From Isoetes taiwanensis (lineage: Eukaryota; Streptophyta; Lycopodiopsida; Isoetales; Isoetaceae), in NCBI GenBank assembly GCA_021234155.1, contig JAJEKV010000019.1, forward strand, positions 62,001-126,000: a stretch of DNA of 64,000 bases. Direction: 5' to 3'. The translations under genes were made by a program, and so were the position numbers. A model generated the notes under the pieces. The model ran no database searches and was not told the origin of the DNA. It worked only from the letters and a program-made list of their open reading frames with translations. This document shows, in pieces, positions 1-12,400 of this stretch (position 1 is the first letter of the stretch; each line of letters starts with the position of its first letter).

Positions 1-1835
1 GTGTATTATGAGTTTGCATGCATAGAGTTTGCATACTCCAACTTACTGGAAAGCACTTAGATCCTATAAGACAGCTAGAATTTTTTTCTGTTGGGGCAAG
101 CTTAAGTCCATACAACCACATGATACCATGCTAAATTCAAATTCTCAGCTTCCAGACAAAGGACATCCCATTGGCAAAGGACTTGGTGCCATAGTAATTC
201 TTCCATGTGCTTGACAGAACGATATCAGCTGATAGCACTAGCATAAATGCTAGCCATAAGATAGTAAGCTGCTCCAAAAGACATTAACTGCTACAGTGCA
301 TTGGCCTTCTGACCAAGCTCAAGGACCACTTCAAACTCTGATCCGGGTAAAACTCACAAATGGGTGCTCACAAATCATGGCATCAGCAAGGCAACCTGGA
401 GAAACAAAACTAGAACGAGCCACTTATAACGTACAATACCAACTGCTAAATGATCTGCAAACCATCTGGCATGTTCTGATATAGCAAAAAAGAGGCCCAA
501 CAGAATCTAGAACATGACTGACATAGCAAGCCAGGGAGGAGAATTAGATCCATATTCCGTGAGCCTTTCATACATAAAATCTCTTGCCGAAGTTTTAACG
601 CCAGGCAACCATATAAACATGGATGAATTTAATTCCAAATGCCTGCATTCACTCCATTAACATTCAGCTTACAAACTAAAAGCATGTAAATAGGTTAACT
701 CCCTCTTCATAATATCAACAACAGCTGTCTGTCCATCCCAAACAAGACAATGCCTATGGTAGGATTGCCATACCTTGCAAATGCAAGCTCTGTTTTGCCA
801 ACAGGAGCATTCATTTGAAAGCTTAAGGAAAGACCTGAAAGTAACGCTAGGCACACAATTTTCAAATTCCTAATCTAAATATGTCGAATATGACAAAATG
901 CATTTGCTGCTCTAATTTTACAGCAGAGTAATAACAGGGGCCTAGCTTCAACAAGAAAGCTCGCATATGAGCAGAGAGTGTGAGGGCATCAAAATGCCAA
1001 GCATTAATAACCTAGCAAAACCAAATAAGAAAGATCGCACGCTTGACTGGATTAGTAGGAATTTCAGTGCATTATATTCGTAAGAAATAAGCAGAACCAC
1101 ACACGCAAGCAGTGAAGCCAATCTCATAAAGGTGCATGACGCTTACAACAATGATGAGATTGCATCTCTGCACCGAAACCTGCAACTTCGAGAAGTTACT
1201 ATAGAAGAGTCCAGAACCTACTCAGTTGTGGCGTATGTTTTGAACAAACAGGTCTGCTGGCAGCAATACAAAGCTGTTCCCTTAACAACTACGCAGCTTA
1301 CAAACAAAGACAAAACTGGAAGATGGGTTTAACCAAGAAGTGTGAACCATATTCCAATATGTTCAGAAGTGATCCAACTACACAAATCTGGAGAAATCCT
1401 CATCAAGATCACACTCAAGTAAATGTGACCACATCATCCCAGGTTTGAGGATGGAGGACATGCAGAATAGAGCTCATAATGAATGTGTTTTCTCCATATT
1501 ATAAGAGAATACTCATCAAAAGACATAATATCTAAATCATAACAAAAGAACAAATTTTGATAGCGAATGTTCTCAAATTGCCAGCAAATAAATGTCTCAA
1601 GCCCAGTAAGGTTTTGCTAGCTGTATTGCAAGCAGAACTGATATAGAATAGCAAGGAAGAAAACTACCCAGCATTCAGCCTTTGATTAGCAGAATATAGT
1701 ACATATGGCCTGCTATCTCTAAATGAAGATTTTAATTTCCAACCAACGGAAAACACACTATCACACAAAGTACTTACTGAGCAAAACATAATTATGAGAA
1801 TGTGGAACATAAGTATAAGATACAAATCTAACCTT
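1..1835. other. No gene recognised; possible continuation of the minus-strand gene at 1836-2114
   Basis: AT-rich sequence with only short ORFs on both strands. On the minus strand a few exon-like pieces are followed by GT, for example around 780-830, and the ORF at 1664-1948 overlaps the candidate exon at 1836-2114 in another frame. I cannot join these into a convincing protein. The stretch could be introns and small exons, or the 3' part of a gene running leftward out of the window. Confidence 0.3.
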
Positions 1836-2114
1836 TCAAAAGATGATATGCCAAGAACAATGAGTGGCGGAGGATGCATTCTTGGTGGCCCCATATAAAC
1901 ATGCCTGCAAAGAATGCAATAGCTTTCCACCGGTGAGAACTTCTCCATTTACATATCCATGCACCAGATGGGAAGCAAGATTAGAAGGTATAGGAATCTT
2001 CTGCTGGTTATACCTGATGGCTGCACGAATTAGTGTTTCGCGGTCATCCACGAGACTTTTGCTCCAACTCATTTCCTGGGTCGGAAAAGCTTGCAGAATG
2101 CATAATTCAGACAT
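1836..2114 (-). CDS. Candidate exon of an unrecognised minus-strand gene
   Basis: A 92-codon ORF with two plausible starts: the ATG at 2114 and an internal one at about 2072 (MSWSKSLVDD). Residues up to about 70 are low in repeats and protein-like, including the segment IPIPSNLASHLVHGY. A TTTGCAG acceptor-like site interrupts the reading at about 1907, and the rest of the ORF may not be coding. An in-phase CAG|GTATAA donor-like site also lies inside it. I recognise no family. The exon could belong to a larger gene reading leftward, or be chance. No domain, signal peptide or membrane segment is evident. Confidence 0.25.
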   Translation of the reverse strand: MSELCILQAFPTQEMSWSKSLVDDRETLIRAAIRYNQQKIPIPSNLASHLVHGYVNGEVLTGGKLLHSLQACLYGATKNASSATHCSWHIIF

Positions 2115-2404
2115 TCAACCTTCCCTGCTCTACCCAGGTCGATCCAGCCTTGTACAGCTGCAAGGACGAGAAGAATAACAAGCACAAGCTTTTATAATCA
2201 ATCCCTTTTGTGAATAGCAGATTAGGGATTCAGAAAAGAAAAGGAGCACAGGCTTCGATAGTGTGACAGATTCTTCCGATTTGCAAACAAGCGTTGCTCG
2301 GGAGTTTGGGAGCCTGCCAGTTACTCGGTTGGAGCATCCTGGATCCAGAACGCAGGTGACCTAGCATTTACAGCGAATAGCATTTACAGCGAATAGTAGG
2401 TTTT

Positions 2405-2500
2405 TACCAGTCATCAGCATATCCTAGGTATATTCTAGCATATACCTAGGATATGCCATAAACCCACATAAACAAGGGTTTGCCCCCCTAGGGTCAACCC
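2405..2500. repeat. Hairpin repeat, copy 1
   Basis: A perfect 16-bp inverted repeat (arms GCATATCCTAGGTATA at 2417-2432 and its reverse complement at 2441-2456) encloses an 8-nt loop. It is followed by an ACATAAACAAGGGTTTGCCC-like tail. Copies occur at 8127-8206 (one arm mismatch) and as a tail-only copy at 8232-8276. It could be a small foldback or MITE-like element. No coding content. Confidence 0.65.
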
Positions 2501-4640
2501 AAAAATGCAAAATTTCTCAAGACCAGCTGATTTTTTGAACATGTTTTCAGCACCTTCATGGAAAGGATATATCAGTAAAATATTTGACCAAAACGAAACC
2601 ATAAGATTTTATATCCTCGGGTGGAAAACAATCTCATTGTGACAAATAACATAAATATCTGCAAAAACCTGCGTCATCTATAGCTCTTTACAACTTTACC
2701 TTTGTCCTATCATGATACTACATGCGTGTACCCTTACTGCAAATCCTCATATCCTTAAACAAAAGCTTCAAGCTATGGAAGAATTCAAGGAGTGGGTTGG
2801 TCCAAAGTTCGCATTATAAGCCTGGAGAAGATGAGTCGACAGAAGACCACAGAATACTGCTCAAAAGAAGGTTAGCAAATCAAGTTCAGGAGACTACATG
2901 TGCAAAATATGGACTTTAGAACTCGATACTCCATCTTATGAAGCCTTTTAGGAACATTATGCAGTAGACTGCATTAGTCTTGTTTTACCATTGCCCTCAG
3001 CAAAACTAACAACATTTCTGCAGGAACTGCTGCAACTATAGAATGCTTATTTACGAGAATTATATCTCTGACAGCTCCTTTTCTAGATAAAAGTTTAGCA
3101 AAAAATAAAAGGGGATAAAAAATGCATGTACAAGGATATCACAGAAGATGTTCTTTCAAAAACTTATTTTCTAAAAAGTCCAGAAATGGACTTCAAAGTT
3201 ACAATATGGCAAATTAATCCAAATTAATTTCTGGTGGCAAAATCAGAGATAAATCTCAATCCAAACTTTTAGATAATGTGGAACTTTTTTTGAGTATATA
3301 TCTTGTGACAACAAAGTTGGCCCGTCGCCTTATGATAGACCTTTATTTACTCTTGTTTATTGTCATACTTTGCCTTTTGTCTTTTTATTGTGATCCAGTC
3401 CTCGGTTGCGTACATACCATTCTAAACAGGCAACATCTACGTGATTGCTCCTCTGCCACTTGCTACATCTGAAGAAATTTTCTAAACATTTGTGCAATGC
3501 CCTGGTCATAACTTTCTCACTTCAGACAATCAGCTATTTTCGGAATGCAGTTTTTGGAAAAGTGTCATGGCAATTGATTCCTCTACATAAATGCCACATA
3601 TTGCTCGTTTTCCAATATACCACTTTGTTGAATCCAATATACCACTTTGTTGAATGCCTGACCTCAAAATTAGGTGATGTGAAAGGTGCAACAGTTAATA
3701 TGTCTATTGCAATGAAAGGAATGGAATGTACCCTTACCAATGTTTTCAAATTTGACACATTTTGAAGGAGAATTCAGGATCTATTGACATGCTTCAAAGC
3801 AGCTAAGCAAATCATTCACCTAGCAATCAAAGTTGAAAAAATCAAGACGCAGAGACAATAAATAAAATATTACAATGCTAGACATACAAGCTCTTCCACA
3901 TGATGATCGCGAACCAGGGAATAAATTACTAAACCTATATTTTTGTTTAGCCAGAAAAGGTTTAGCTAAACTACCTTGAAACTAAAGTCAAAAGATTCTT
4001 AGGTTTAGCTAAACTAGGTGGTTTTTCTAAATTACAGTTTCTTACTTTTAGCTAACTACATGTTTTTTGTTGTCAAAATTTTCTATCGCTTAGCTAAACT
4101 TAGACACAATAAGGATGTAAATAATAGCCATTTGCTAGAAAAATTTAACAACAGAAGAAGTTCAAGCTTTCTAAAGAAGAAATTACTTTATGTTATTGCA
4201 TAATTGTGTATATGTAAATAATTGGAAAGTACTGATTCTAATAATAATGGTACTATAATAACAGTATTATAAAGCACATTTCTAGATAATAACCAAGTTT
4301 TCACTTTCAAAGTAACAAAACTCTAACCACCCCATCATCTCCAAAATCCTATCCATCCATTGCTTTATGTAGATCTAAACACTTGAAGAGAAGATGAATG
4401 TCTATCACCTGTTCAATGGCTTATATTACGTAAAAAACATAAATAGGATTTCTTCTTTCTTTTTTAGGGTAAGGTATATATATATAAAAAGTAGAAAAGT
4501 TATGTACAATACATACCCTCTAGAGGGTAAGTAGAACAAAAATGGTTGTTCGGGAGGTCAATACACATGTACTACAGAGAGCATCTCCTCGTCTTCTCCA
4601 CTTATAGGGTACTATAAGGGAAAAAACCCCTTTCTTCTCC
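2501..4640. other. Non-coding AT-rich stretch
   Basis: No gene is supported. It contains a short tandem duplication of about 22 bp at about 3612-3655 and TTTAGCTAAACTA-type inverted bits at 3940-4100 that resemble a small decayed MITE. Short ORFs here look like noise. Confidence 0.4.
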
Positions 4641-4649
4641 CGGGAGCAG

Positions 4650-5660
4650 GTACTATAGAGAGAGGCAGCTCCATTCTAGTGTTAGATCCCCTTAGCAATT
4701 CTTAATCCTGGATAGATAGAAAACCTGAACCCCTGCCAGTGGCATCTTCACCTCCAGAATTATCATTATCCACCCAATGGCACTTAAAGAAGGAGTAGAA
4801 CCCCACCAGGGTCCCTAATCTATCAAGCCCCTTGTTGTAATCCATGCCTTTGTTTCTATGATGTGATAACGCCACCAGAACAACTTCCAAATTGAAGGAG
4901 TTTTTTAGCTTCATGATAAAGACCTCTTGACTACCAGAGTTACACCACACCGATGCTTCCAAATCACCTAGAATGCCAGATTCGCCGGGCAGACTTCTAT
5001 GCAGCATCTGTTTGAAACAATACCAACCCCGGTCAAACCAATTGGTGCAGCACGTACTGCCAGAACTCCGCTATAAGTGGGCAGAAGAAGAGATGCTCAA
5101 TAGATTCTGTGGCTAAACAACCTAATGGGCATTTGTCATCCATTACGATCCCCTTGTTGAACAAACTTTCCTTTGTACTGAGTCCCCCTTGAAGAGCTAT
5201 CCATCTAAAGAACTGAACTGAATCTTCCTGGAACAGATAGACTTCTAGGAGTTAGCTAAAACAGTTTTAGCTACTAGATTACTCACCCCAAGCCTTTCCT
5301 CAGCTTTTAAGGGACTGTCCTGGCACAGGCACAGAGCACTATAATCCTCGCCACATTAAAGTGTGTTTGCCCATCACGTAGCCATTTCTCACAAGCCCCA
5401 TAGTACCAGATATATTGACTACATTCCATAAAACTTCCTTCAAAATTTTCCGATCCCCTTCTCCAGGAGCCTGAATTTTGACTTTGAACGTAGTCCAGCA
5501 AATCCATCTACCATTGACCCAAAGGTGTTGCAGCATTGTTATTCCGCAGCTCTTCCATTTGATGAAAATGCGAGGATGTGAAAGAGTCAAGGGAAGACCA
5601 TCTCTCTCCCATACCTTAGCCTTCTCTCCCTAGAGACGAGTTGGGTGTCTTATATTATAG
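4650..5660 (-). mobile_element. 5'-truncated L1-like LINE (C-terminal part of ORF2), decayed
   Basis: The minus-strand translation, in several frames, gives the end of a plant L1-type ORF2. Around 5240-5040 it reads FRWIALQGG, then CPLGCLATESIEHLFFCP, which is the Cys/His zf-RVT-type tail domain. This is followed by SHHRNKGMDY near 4850. The same order (FRWLALQGS, CPLGCLALEDMAHLLFCP, LSHHRKKGRAYDN) occurs in the LINE at 60470-62520, so the two are copies of one family. Endonuclease and the reverse-transcriptase catalytic core are missing, and frames are broken by stops, so it is a dead fragment. Confidence 0.75.
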
Positions 5661-8126
5661 CTTTAAGGTGGCCCTTGATACGTCGTCTGTGATGAGAAAG
5701 TTCCTCCAGGCTTGGGGACGTGTGTTACATCTTTTCACTCCCATGGATCCTCCTAAGAATGCAGGTGGATTTAGCTTATTTTGGAATAATAAATAGGATT
5801 TCACCTAATAGGGACTTAATGAAACCATTCAATAATTAGAAATGAACACACTCGTAAATGGAATCAGCCCATTAATTATTCTTGATCATCCACAGTAAAC
5901 ATACTCTTTCTTTGCCTAGGTGATTTTGAACCGCATCCTTTTTCATTTTTCCCGTTCTAACTAGAGGTTGATGGAGGAAGATGGCTATATGTTAGAGGAA
6001 GATCCATTTCCAAATTCTTTGTGTCAAAAGAAAAAAATATATCATCTCCATTGTCCTTGCTTGAACACTCATTCCCACTGTGACTAATTCAAGATGTTGA
6101 GACAGCCATTGTATCCATATTTCTAGATAAGAACCGCTTGAGGCCTATTTGATGCTTCATCTACATTGTTGCCAATATTTAATATTAGAAATGTGGCTAA
6201 TAAAAAATGCCAGCCCGTATATATTTATCTATAATACAAAAAGGCAATAGCTTTTCTGTTACACCAAAGAATGCATGACGTAAAAATCCTATCTATCTAT
6301 CTATATGACAAGATTTATGAAAAAGTCTTAGACTGCAGCATATAAATGATATGTTAAAAGTCACAATCTCATATTAGAATCAACTTAAAGAGAAAGGGAA
6401 GCAATAAATGCACAATGCACACAAAAGACAAATAGTACAATGCACAATAAAGTAAAAGTAGCTCTAGATTAGCTTGTATATATGCCTTATTTAAAGCTTG
6501 TATATGCCCACAGAACGTATCTCGCATTATCACTTACAATAATTTCCACCTAACAAAATTAGATGAAAGTAAAAGGCATGCAATAAAGTGAAAAGCAATA
6601 GCTTAAACTGCGTGGCAAGATTCTGTAGAAGATGCCCTAGAAGTCAATTTAAAGTGAAAGGTAATCAATTAAATTTCAACACGGTGGGACACTTTAATGC
6701 CTTCTAAAGAAACGTAGAGAAACTACACAACAGCTTTTTCTCTTACCATTTCTTCTTTTCTTAGCCTTGAAGTGGTTTATGACATTCTGTAGTAACCTTT
6801 CACAGTTCCAACACTGAATCACAAGGATGTAAAAAAATAAGCTTTTCTATCTGTAAAGTGTTAATAATGTTTATGGCAGCTTGGCATCAATTAGTTGCAC
6901 CACAGCTCTAGCCATAGTAATATGTCAGCATGTTAAAGCATATCTCTTTTCCTTTCTGGTTAAAGTATGCAGGGTTGCTAACAAATTGGGCATGTTCCCT
7001 TTTAAATTTAAGGCTTGCTTGTAGGTAGCACAAAGAAGATGGCGTGAACATGCATTATAAGTGCATGAAACACATAGATAATGCTCATGCAATCCTATGC
7101 CAATGTGCTCACATGTATTAAAAACTATAAGTGAATGGATGGAGAAGCAAAGAAAATATAAAGCCAGACAAATTCTGTCTTTGCAGCCATGCATGCCTCA
7201 TTCAGGTTTTACAACTGTTGATTTTGCTACATCCCTTACTCCATAATATTCAGCTCTTATCACAGTTTTGGAGCTTGTTGTAGCCTGTTTTGGCAACTAT
7301 TAAAGACCCATCTACGTAAGATAATGCAAGTAGGCTTGTGCCAAAATCTCTTTTAGTATTTATCTTTGTGCTTTGTACATTTTGCAGAGTCTCTTTCTGG
7401 CCCAATGTGCCGTGATTGATCCTGTGCTAAATCCTTTAACTGCAGGCAAAATACTTGTGCATCCTACTTCAAATATTTGGCCTCAGAAGCAAGTTTTTGT
7501 GATCATTTTCTGTTTTATGCGTGGCCATATCCTGCTGGATCAAATGCAGTAGCGTTTGCATGTGGGGCATGGATTAAGAGAATGAACAAGTTTTACTAAA
7601 GAAATAGCCATCAAACATGGGTTTTTGCATAAGTTGAGCACAAAACCGAGCCATGATTCTTACAGAAATGACAAAACCCATCCTTACTCTAAGAAATCAA
7701 AGCTTGGAAAATACAATAACTCAAACCTTTATATTCGACCTCGAAGGCTTTGTAAACTCGAACATGGCCCTCAAGACGTAATCCAGATCACTCAATCTGA
7801 AAATTTGCAATACAAAAATGGGATCAATTTTTTTTTTATAGATCCTAATGGGCGATCGCGAACTTCGCCTTCAATGGCGTCACTAATAGTTTCAATCAAC
7901 TAAAACAAAAAACAAATGTTTGTAAAATTTATTCAACTAATGCAGACGAGTAGAGAAGAACTTTGGAGGCGACTAGGTTAGAGAAGAAGGCGTAAAAGAG
8001 TTATCGAAAAGAGGTGCTACTGGGCATGCTGCTGAGAGTCTCCATAGCCAGATGCTCTATTGTATTGCCAGTTATCCGTTATCCGGTTCGAACATAGTGG
8101 CCCACAAACAGAGAAGAATAGATTTT
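5661..8126. other. Non-coding stretch
   Basis: AT-rich with a short (CTAT)n run near 6290. Scattered ORFs under 95 codons show no family resemblance and no consistent splice structure. Nothing further is supported. Confidence 0.4.
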
Positions 8127-8276
8127 GAGCAGTCACCAGCATATCCTAGGTATATTCTAGCATATACCTAAGATATGCCACAAATCCACATAAGCAAGGG
8201 TTCCGCCAGTTTACAAGGAAGAATATATTTGGAGCAGTCATTACCTACATAAGCAAGGGTTTGCCCCCTAGGGACA
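8127..8276. repeat. Hairpin repeat, copy 2 plus a tail-only copy
   Basis: The arms at 8139-8154 and 8163-8178 repeat the hairpin of 2417-2456 with one mismatch (CCTAAGATATGC instead of CCTAGGATATGC) and the same 8-nt loop. The flanking ACATAAGCAAGGGTT tail is also shared. At 8232-8276 the tail sequence alone is repeated, ending in GCCCCCTAGGGACAA. Confidence 0.65.
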
Positions 8277-8498
8277 ATAAAAAAGGGTTACAATGCATCG
8301 ATTTGTCCTCTGGCAAACCTTTCTAAACTTTTTTAAGGCTGCAGAGCGAGGCTAGTAGATTCGTGGCTGTGGAAAATCTGTGGCCTCACATGTGAGGGAA
8401 GGAGGAAGGAGGAAGGAAGAGCAATATTGGATCGTGAACCTGGCCTGGCTGACGCAGAAGGTGCAAAGTGACAGATTCGTAACTGTGGCTGGAGGTGC

Positions 8499-8591
8499 GA
8501 CTTGAAGAAGAAAAAGCAATAGAAAGAAAACAATAGCCTTTGGGTCTTGTTGAGCGCCTAGCAATGCTACGTGATGTTGAAGGGATGCCTA
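8499..8591. repeat. Left copy of a ~90-bp repeat bracketing the palindrome island
   Basis: It aligns with 14946-15035 in the same orientation, with about a dozen differences. Shared core words include AAACAATAGCCTTTGGGTCT and GCAATGCTACGTGATG. All copies of the GCGCCAGGCGC palindrome that I see lie between these two copies. It could be the terminus of a mobile segment or simply a dispersed repeat. Confidence 0.6.
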
Positions 8592-8920
8592 ACTATCATT
8601 CAATTAAATTGGGATTATGTCTATTCCAAAATCGCACCGTATAAACCTTTTATTGACCATTATATTGAATTAACCACACTTTTGCACTGAGTTCATTTTC
8701 GGGCTAGGAAGATGCATTTTGTGTTGAAATGGAAAGGCATTCAAATATTCGATGCAAATCACCCATATTATGACAGAATGTTGGCAATATAAAAAGTAGG
8801 AAATTGCTTATTATTTCGTACCATCACGGACGACAACGAAATCTATAGATTGAAATTTTAGTGCTTTACGAATAAATAATGGCAAGCAAGTTGCTACAAA
8901 ACAGAGATTTTCGTGGTTCA

Positions 8921-8939
8921 AATCGCGCGTGGCGCGATT
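8921..8939. repeat. GC palindrome, copy 1
   Basis: AATCGCGC, spacer GTG, GCGCGATT: perfect 8-bp arms in AT-rich surroundings. It is the leftmost member of the GCGCCAGGCGC family found between 8.9 and 14.4 kb. It lies just downstream, on the minus strand, of the orphan ORF ending at 8986. Confidence 0.7.
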
Positions 8940-8985
8940 TTGTTGGCATAAATATAGCATTTTAATGGAACATAAACTTTAAAAA

Positions 8986-9180
8986 CTATTCCGATTCATC
9001 GTCGACAGGTGCTCCTGAGATCCTCTCGATCATGAACAAACCATGCTCTGGATTCCATAGAAGATGGATTACAACATCAAAGGGATCAGGATAGAAGCGG
9101 ACGGGATTCATAGCAACGACAGTCAGTCAGTCCTGAAGTTCTATTTCTAGCTGGCGGCACCTGCAGAGGTCATGGTTCAT
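8986..9180 (-). CDS. Orphan exon-like ORF, unknown function, one in-frame TGA
   Basis: The minus strand reads ATG right after a CAAG sequence at 9180. It runs 65 codons to TAG at 8986 and is interrupted once, after CRQLEIELQD, by a TGA inside a GACTGACTGACT tract. The second half (MNPVRFYPDPFDVVIHLL, then MIERISGAPVDDESE) looks like a genuine acidic protein C-terminus. It lies about 290 bp past the stop codon of the ParB-HAD gene, so it may be a further 3' exon of that gene, an alternative terminal exon, or a small neighbouring gene. Family unknown. Confidence 0.3.
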
Positions 9181-9466
9181 CTTGCAGGTAATAGAATATG
9201 CCATAATAAAAAGAAGCAGGCGGAGGCCGAAGCCGATGGTTTGGCAATTTCATGCATATCTATTTATACACACCTAAATTATTGACGGTATATACATACA
9301 AATTATTGCAAGTATAGCAAACCATACACATAATATAATAATACAATACGTACACAGAACCAATAATGCTGCTACAAGAGCACAATATATATTCAAAACC
9401 TTTGGTGTAAAGTATATTTCATATTCAAAACTTTTATGGAAAGTGTATTTCCGGTATACATATATA

Positions 9467-12400
9467 TCAAAAGAGTTCCCTTTCTAGAACGATTTTCTCA
9501 AGGTCCCTGTCAATTTTCCCTGTCCGATCAAGTAGCGGGTATAGTGTTTGTATCTCTTCGACCGTTTTTCCTGAAGCTATTTCTTGCAAGAAACTGACAA
9601 AATGAAGCAGGAAGTCATCTTGGCCAAACATATCAGGATGATAGGATGGCGAATTTAATGACTGTGACTGATTGAAGCAACACTTTAGGGCGTCATCATC
9701 AACTATGATCATGCCTTCCTTTTCCTCAACACCTAGGGCATCCATTATGTTGCGCAAGCATTTCACAAATATCTTTTTACCTGTCGGTTCTTTAGGGTTT
9801 GTGAATGAAGCGCATTTGCTTTGATCCCATATGGATGCCCAATCTCTATTTAGTTCAGGCACTACTTTCAAAACTTCTTGTATATTTCTATGCTCCATAG
9901 ATGATCAAATTGCACAATGAAACAGACTGAAGGCCTGGTCCAACATCTCTTTCAGATAAGGGCGCGGGTAAACATATTTGGTACGCGTCTCAAATGGTTG
10001 TTGCGCATACCATGACTTATCAAACGTTGCTTTAGGTAACGTTCTACATAGCACACCATTCAAATCAAAGACCAGTACTTTTGGGGATGCCGAATCATGT
10101 CTGTAACGCAAACAATAACGTATGAGATGAAAGAAATGGAACAAGAAAACGCGCCAGGCGTGATTTCATTAATGATGCAAGTCAACAAAATCTAAAAATA
10201 TGAAAGTTAAGGAAACACTAAATCGCGCCAGGCGCGATTTCTATATGCTTATCGTTTGTAATAAAATGCATGGACATCAAAAGAAAATGAACATTGTCAC
10301 AATACCTTTCTTCTTCATCAATCCCCGTGGTATCTTCTTCCGTTGCATCCTTATTCTGAGTTGTCTCCAGTCTGCTAGAAGCACCAACCACATCAGTTGA
10401 GATCTGTACAGTTTGAACTATGCTTGATAGTTCATTACTCTTTACGCTAATCTGGCTAGAGCTTTCAGATTTAGAATCTCCTTCATCATCATCCTTGTTA
10501 TTATCATCATCCTTGTTATTTTCTTCCTGTCCTATATTTTCACCATCAAGGATGTTCACAGGTATGTCGACAGGTACTGGGTTATCTGTCTGCTCTTCGT
10601 TGTCATCCATAATGTTGCCAACCATGAGCTGTCTCATAGCCTCCCATTCTTTAGTCAAATCTGCAGGTATTTTGGCCTTAGAGGTAGAAGCTTTGCTTTT
10701 TGCACTGCTGATTGGTCCACTAGGTGCTTCCTCTAGTACTTTCTCAAAGAAGAGGTCCAAGAAATTTTTGGCTCGATCATCGGAGACGACGCTCTGGCAT
10801 TTCCTTGCTAACTTCAAAGCTTCCCTACCGATGTAACCTCCAACATGAAGCTCCCAGCAAGTTGTCCCCAATGGGCAAAATGCTTCAATGAGATAATGAG
10901 AAAGGTCCATAGAGAACCTGTTCTTGTTTAGCTTCCCCCTATGTGACGTTAGGAGCTCATACTTAATGTGCTCCACAAGAACGGGGTCGGCCTGGTTTTC
11001 TTCCTCTTCTTCCTCTAGCTCTTCCACGACCTTGATACCCTTCCCCTTATCTTCTTGCTCCAGATAGAAGACATTTCGCAGGACGTGTTCATCTAGCTGA
11101 TAGCACTGCCATGCAAGTTTGTCTCCATCTGGTTTTCTAAGCCTTTCATATTCCTTATCATCCATCATGGCTATCATAATGATAAGCACATGAGAAATTT
11201 TACTTACTGTGCTGAAGTCACTGTCCCTATTTTCATCTATGAGGATCGCCTGTCGTATGACTTTGACGCATTCTAAGCCATTTGCAGCAGTTAGAGCATA
11301 TGCATAGGACATGTCGGAGGGACATATAGTGACAATTGTGTAATTCATTTCCGTCGTGCAACCACTGCATATGTTGAAGAACGTATTATAGTCTTCAAGC
11401 GACCATCTGGTGCCTCGGCTATCAAGCACGAATAGTGTGATATCATGGGGACCTGCACCCACTTCTAGCAATGCACACTTGAAACCAGTGGACACTTGAT
11501 AAAAGAACGTGGATTCCGTCTTCGGGGTCTGCTTCACCTTTTTGACAGAATACAGCTTATAAAACAACTGATTTCCAGTATTCTGTGCCTTCCTGATCAG
11601 AACCTTCTGGGCCTCTATTGAATGCTGGCCATCTATTATCATGAAATGTATGTCTGGGTTCTCGATGAAGTCCTCCAGCTTGCTCCACATGATTACCTTC
11701 TTTGTTCTGGTATCGTAAGGCACTACATCTGCAGGCATTGGCACCTGCCCTGGATTTTCGATCATGCTGTTCACTATCTCCAAGGAGTGCTGCTTGTCAT
11801 ACCTTCTGCTGACATAAATGGCTTTAGTGGACCTGAAAAGCCTATCCACGTGGACTAGATGGGTGAAGTTCAGGCCCAGTGGACACTTGTCAGCATATTT
11901 TTTTAGTTTGCTCATTGCCTCCAACTGCCTGGCTTTGTCATCATCACTTTTAAGGCCTGCTGTCACTTCTGTAGTGTCCCTGCCTTTAGAACTAGCTTCT
12001 TCCTTATCCTTCACTGCCTGTAAGTAGACACTGTCCGAAGGCCTCGCGGCCGATGGCTCGTCCAATATTGAAAGCCCTTCGTGATATTCTTTTAGGCGTC
12101 AATGGCTCGCCAACTGTCCAGCCAAATTTGAAGAAGGAATCGGCCGTGTCGTCTGATCTTAATGTAGTCTCTTTAAAAGAGCTAGAACTGCATCGATTGA
12201 TCTTCTTTATGCTCTTCTTATTTTTTTGGCCCACTTCAACTAACACTGAACAGGAAGAATCGTCCTGTACTTCGCATGTGATAAGAATTCCCTGCTTCTT
12301 CATTTGATCAGTCTCTCTTACCCTAGACATGAATATAAGGTCTGTCTTCCCACCAGTTTTGAAGATCTCGACATACCATTCTGACCCCTCTATAAGATCT

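Noticed and set aside
8333-8564. Overlapping Phe/Ser-rich minus-strand ORFs
   Set aside because: Two frames open over a GGAAGGA-rich purine tract and part of the 90-bp repeat; no protein features.
9905-9907. TGA as a selenocysteine codon
   Set aside because: The position is a conserved Trp, not Cys, no SECIS-like element was noticed downstream, and land plants are not known to make selenoproteins this way.
10420-10836. 138-codon plus-strand ORF opposite the ParB-HAD gene
   Set aside because: Ser/Leu-rich antisense shadow of the acidic linker encoded on the minus strand.
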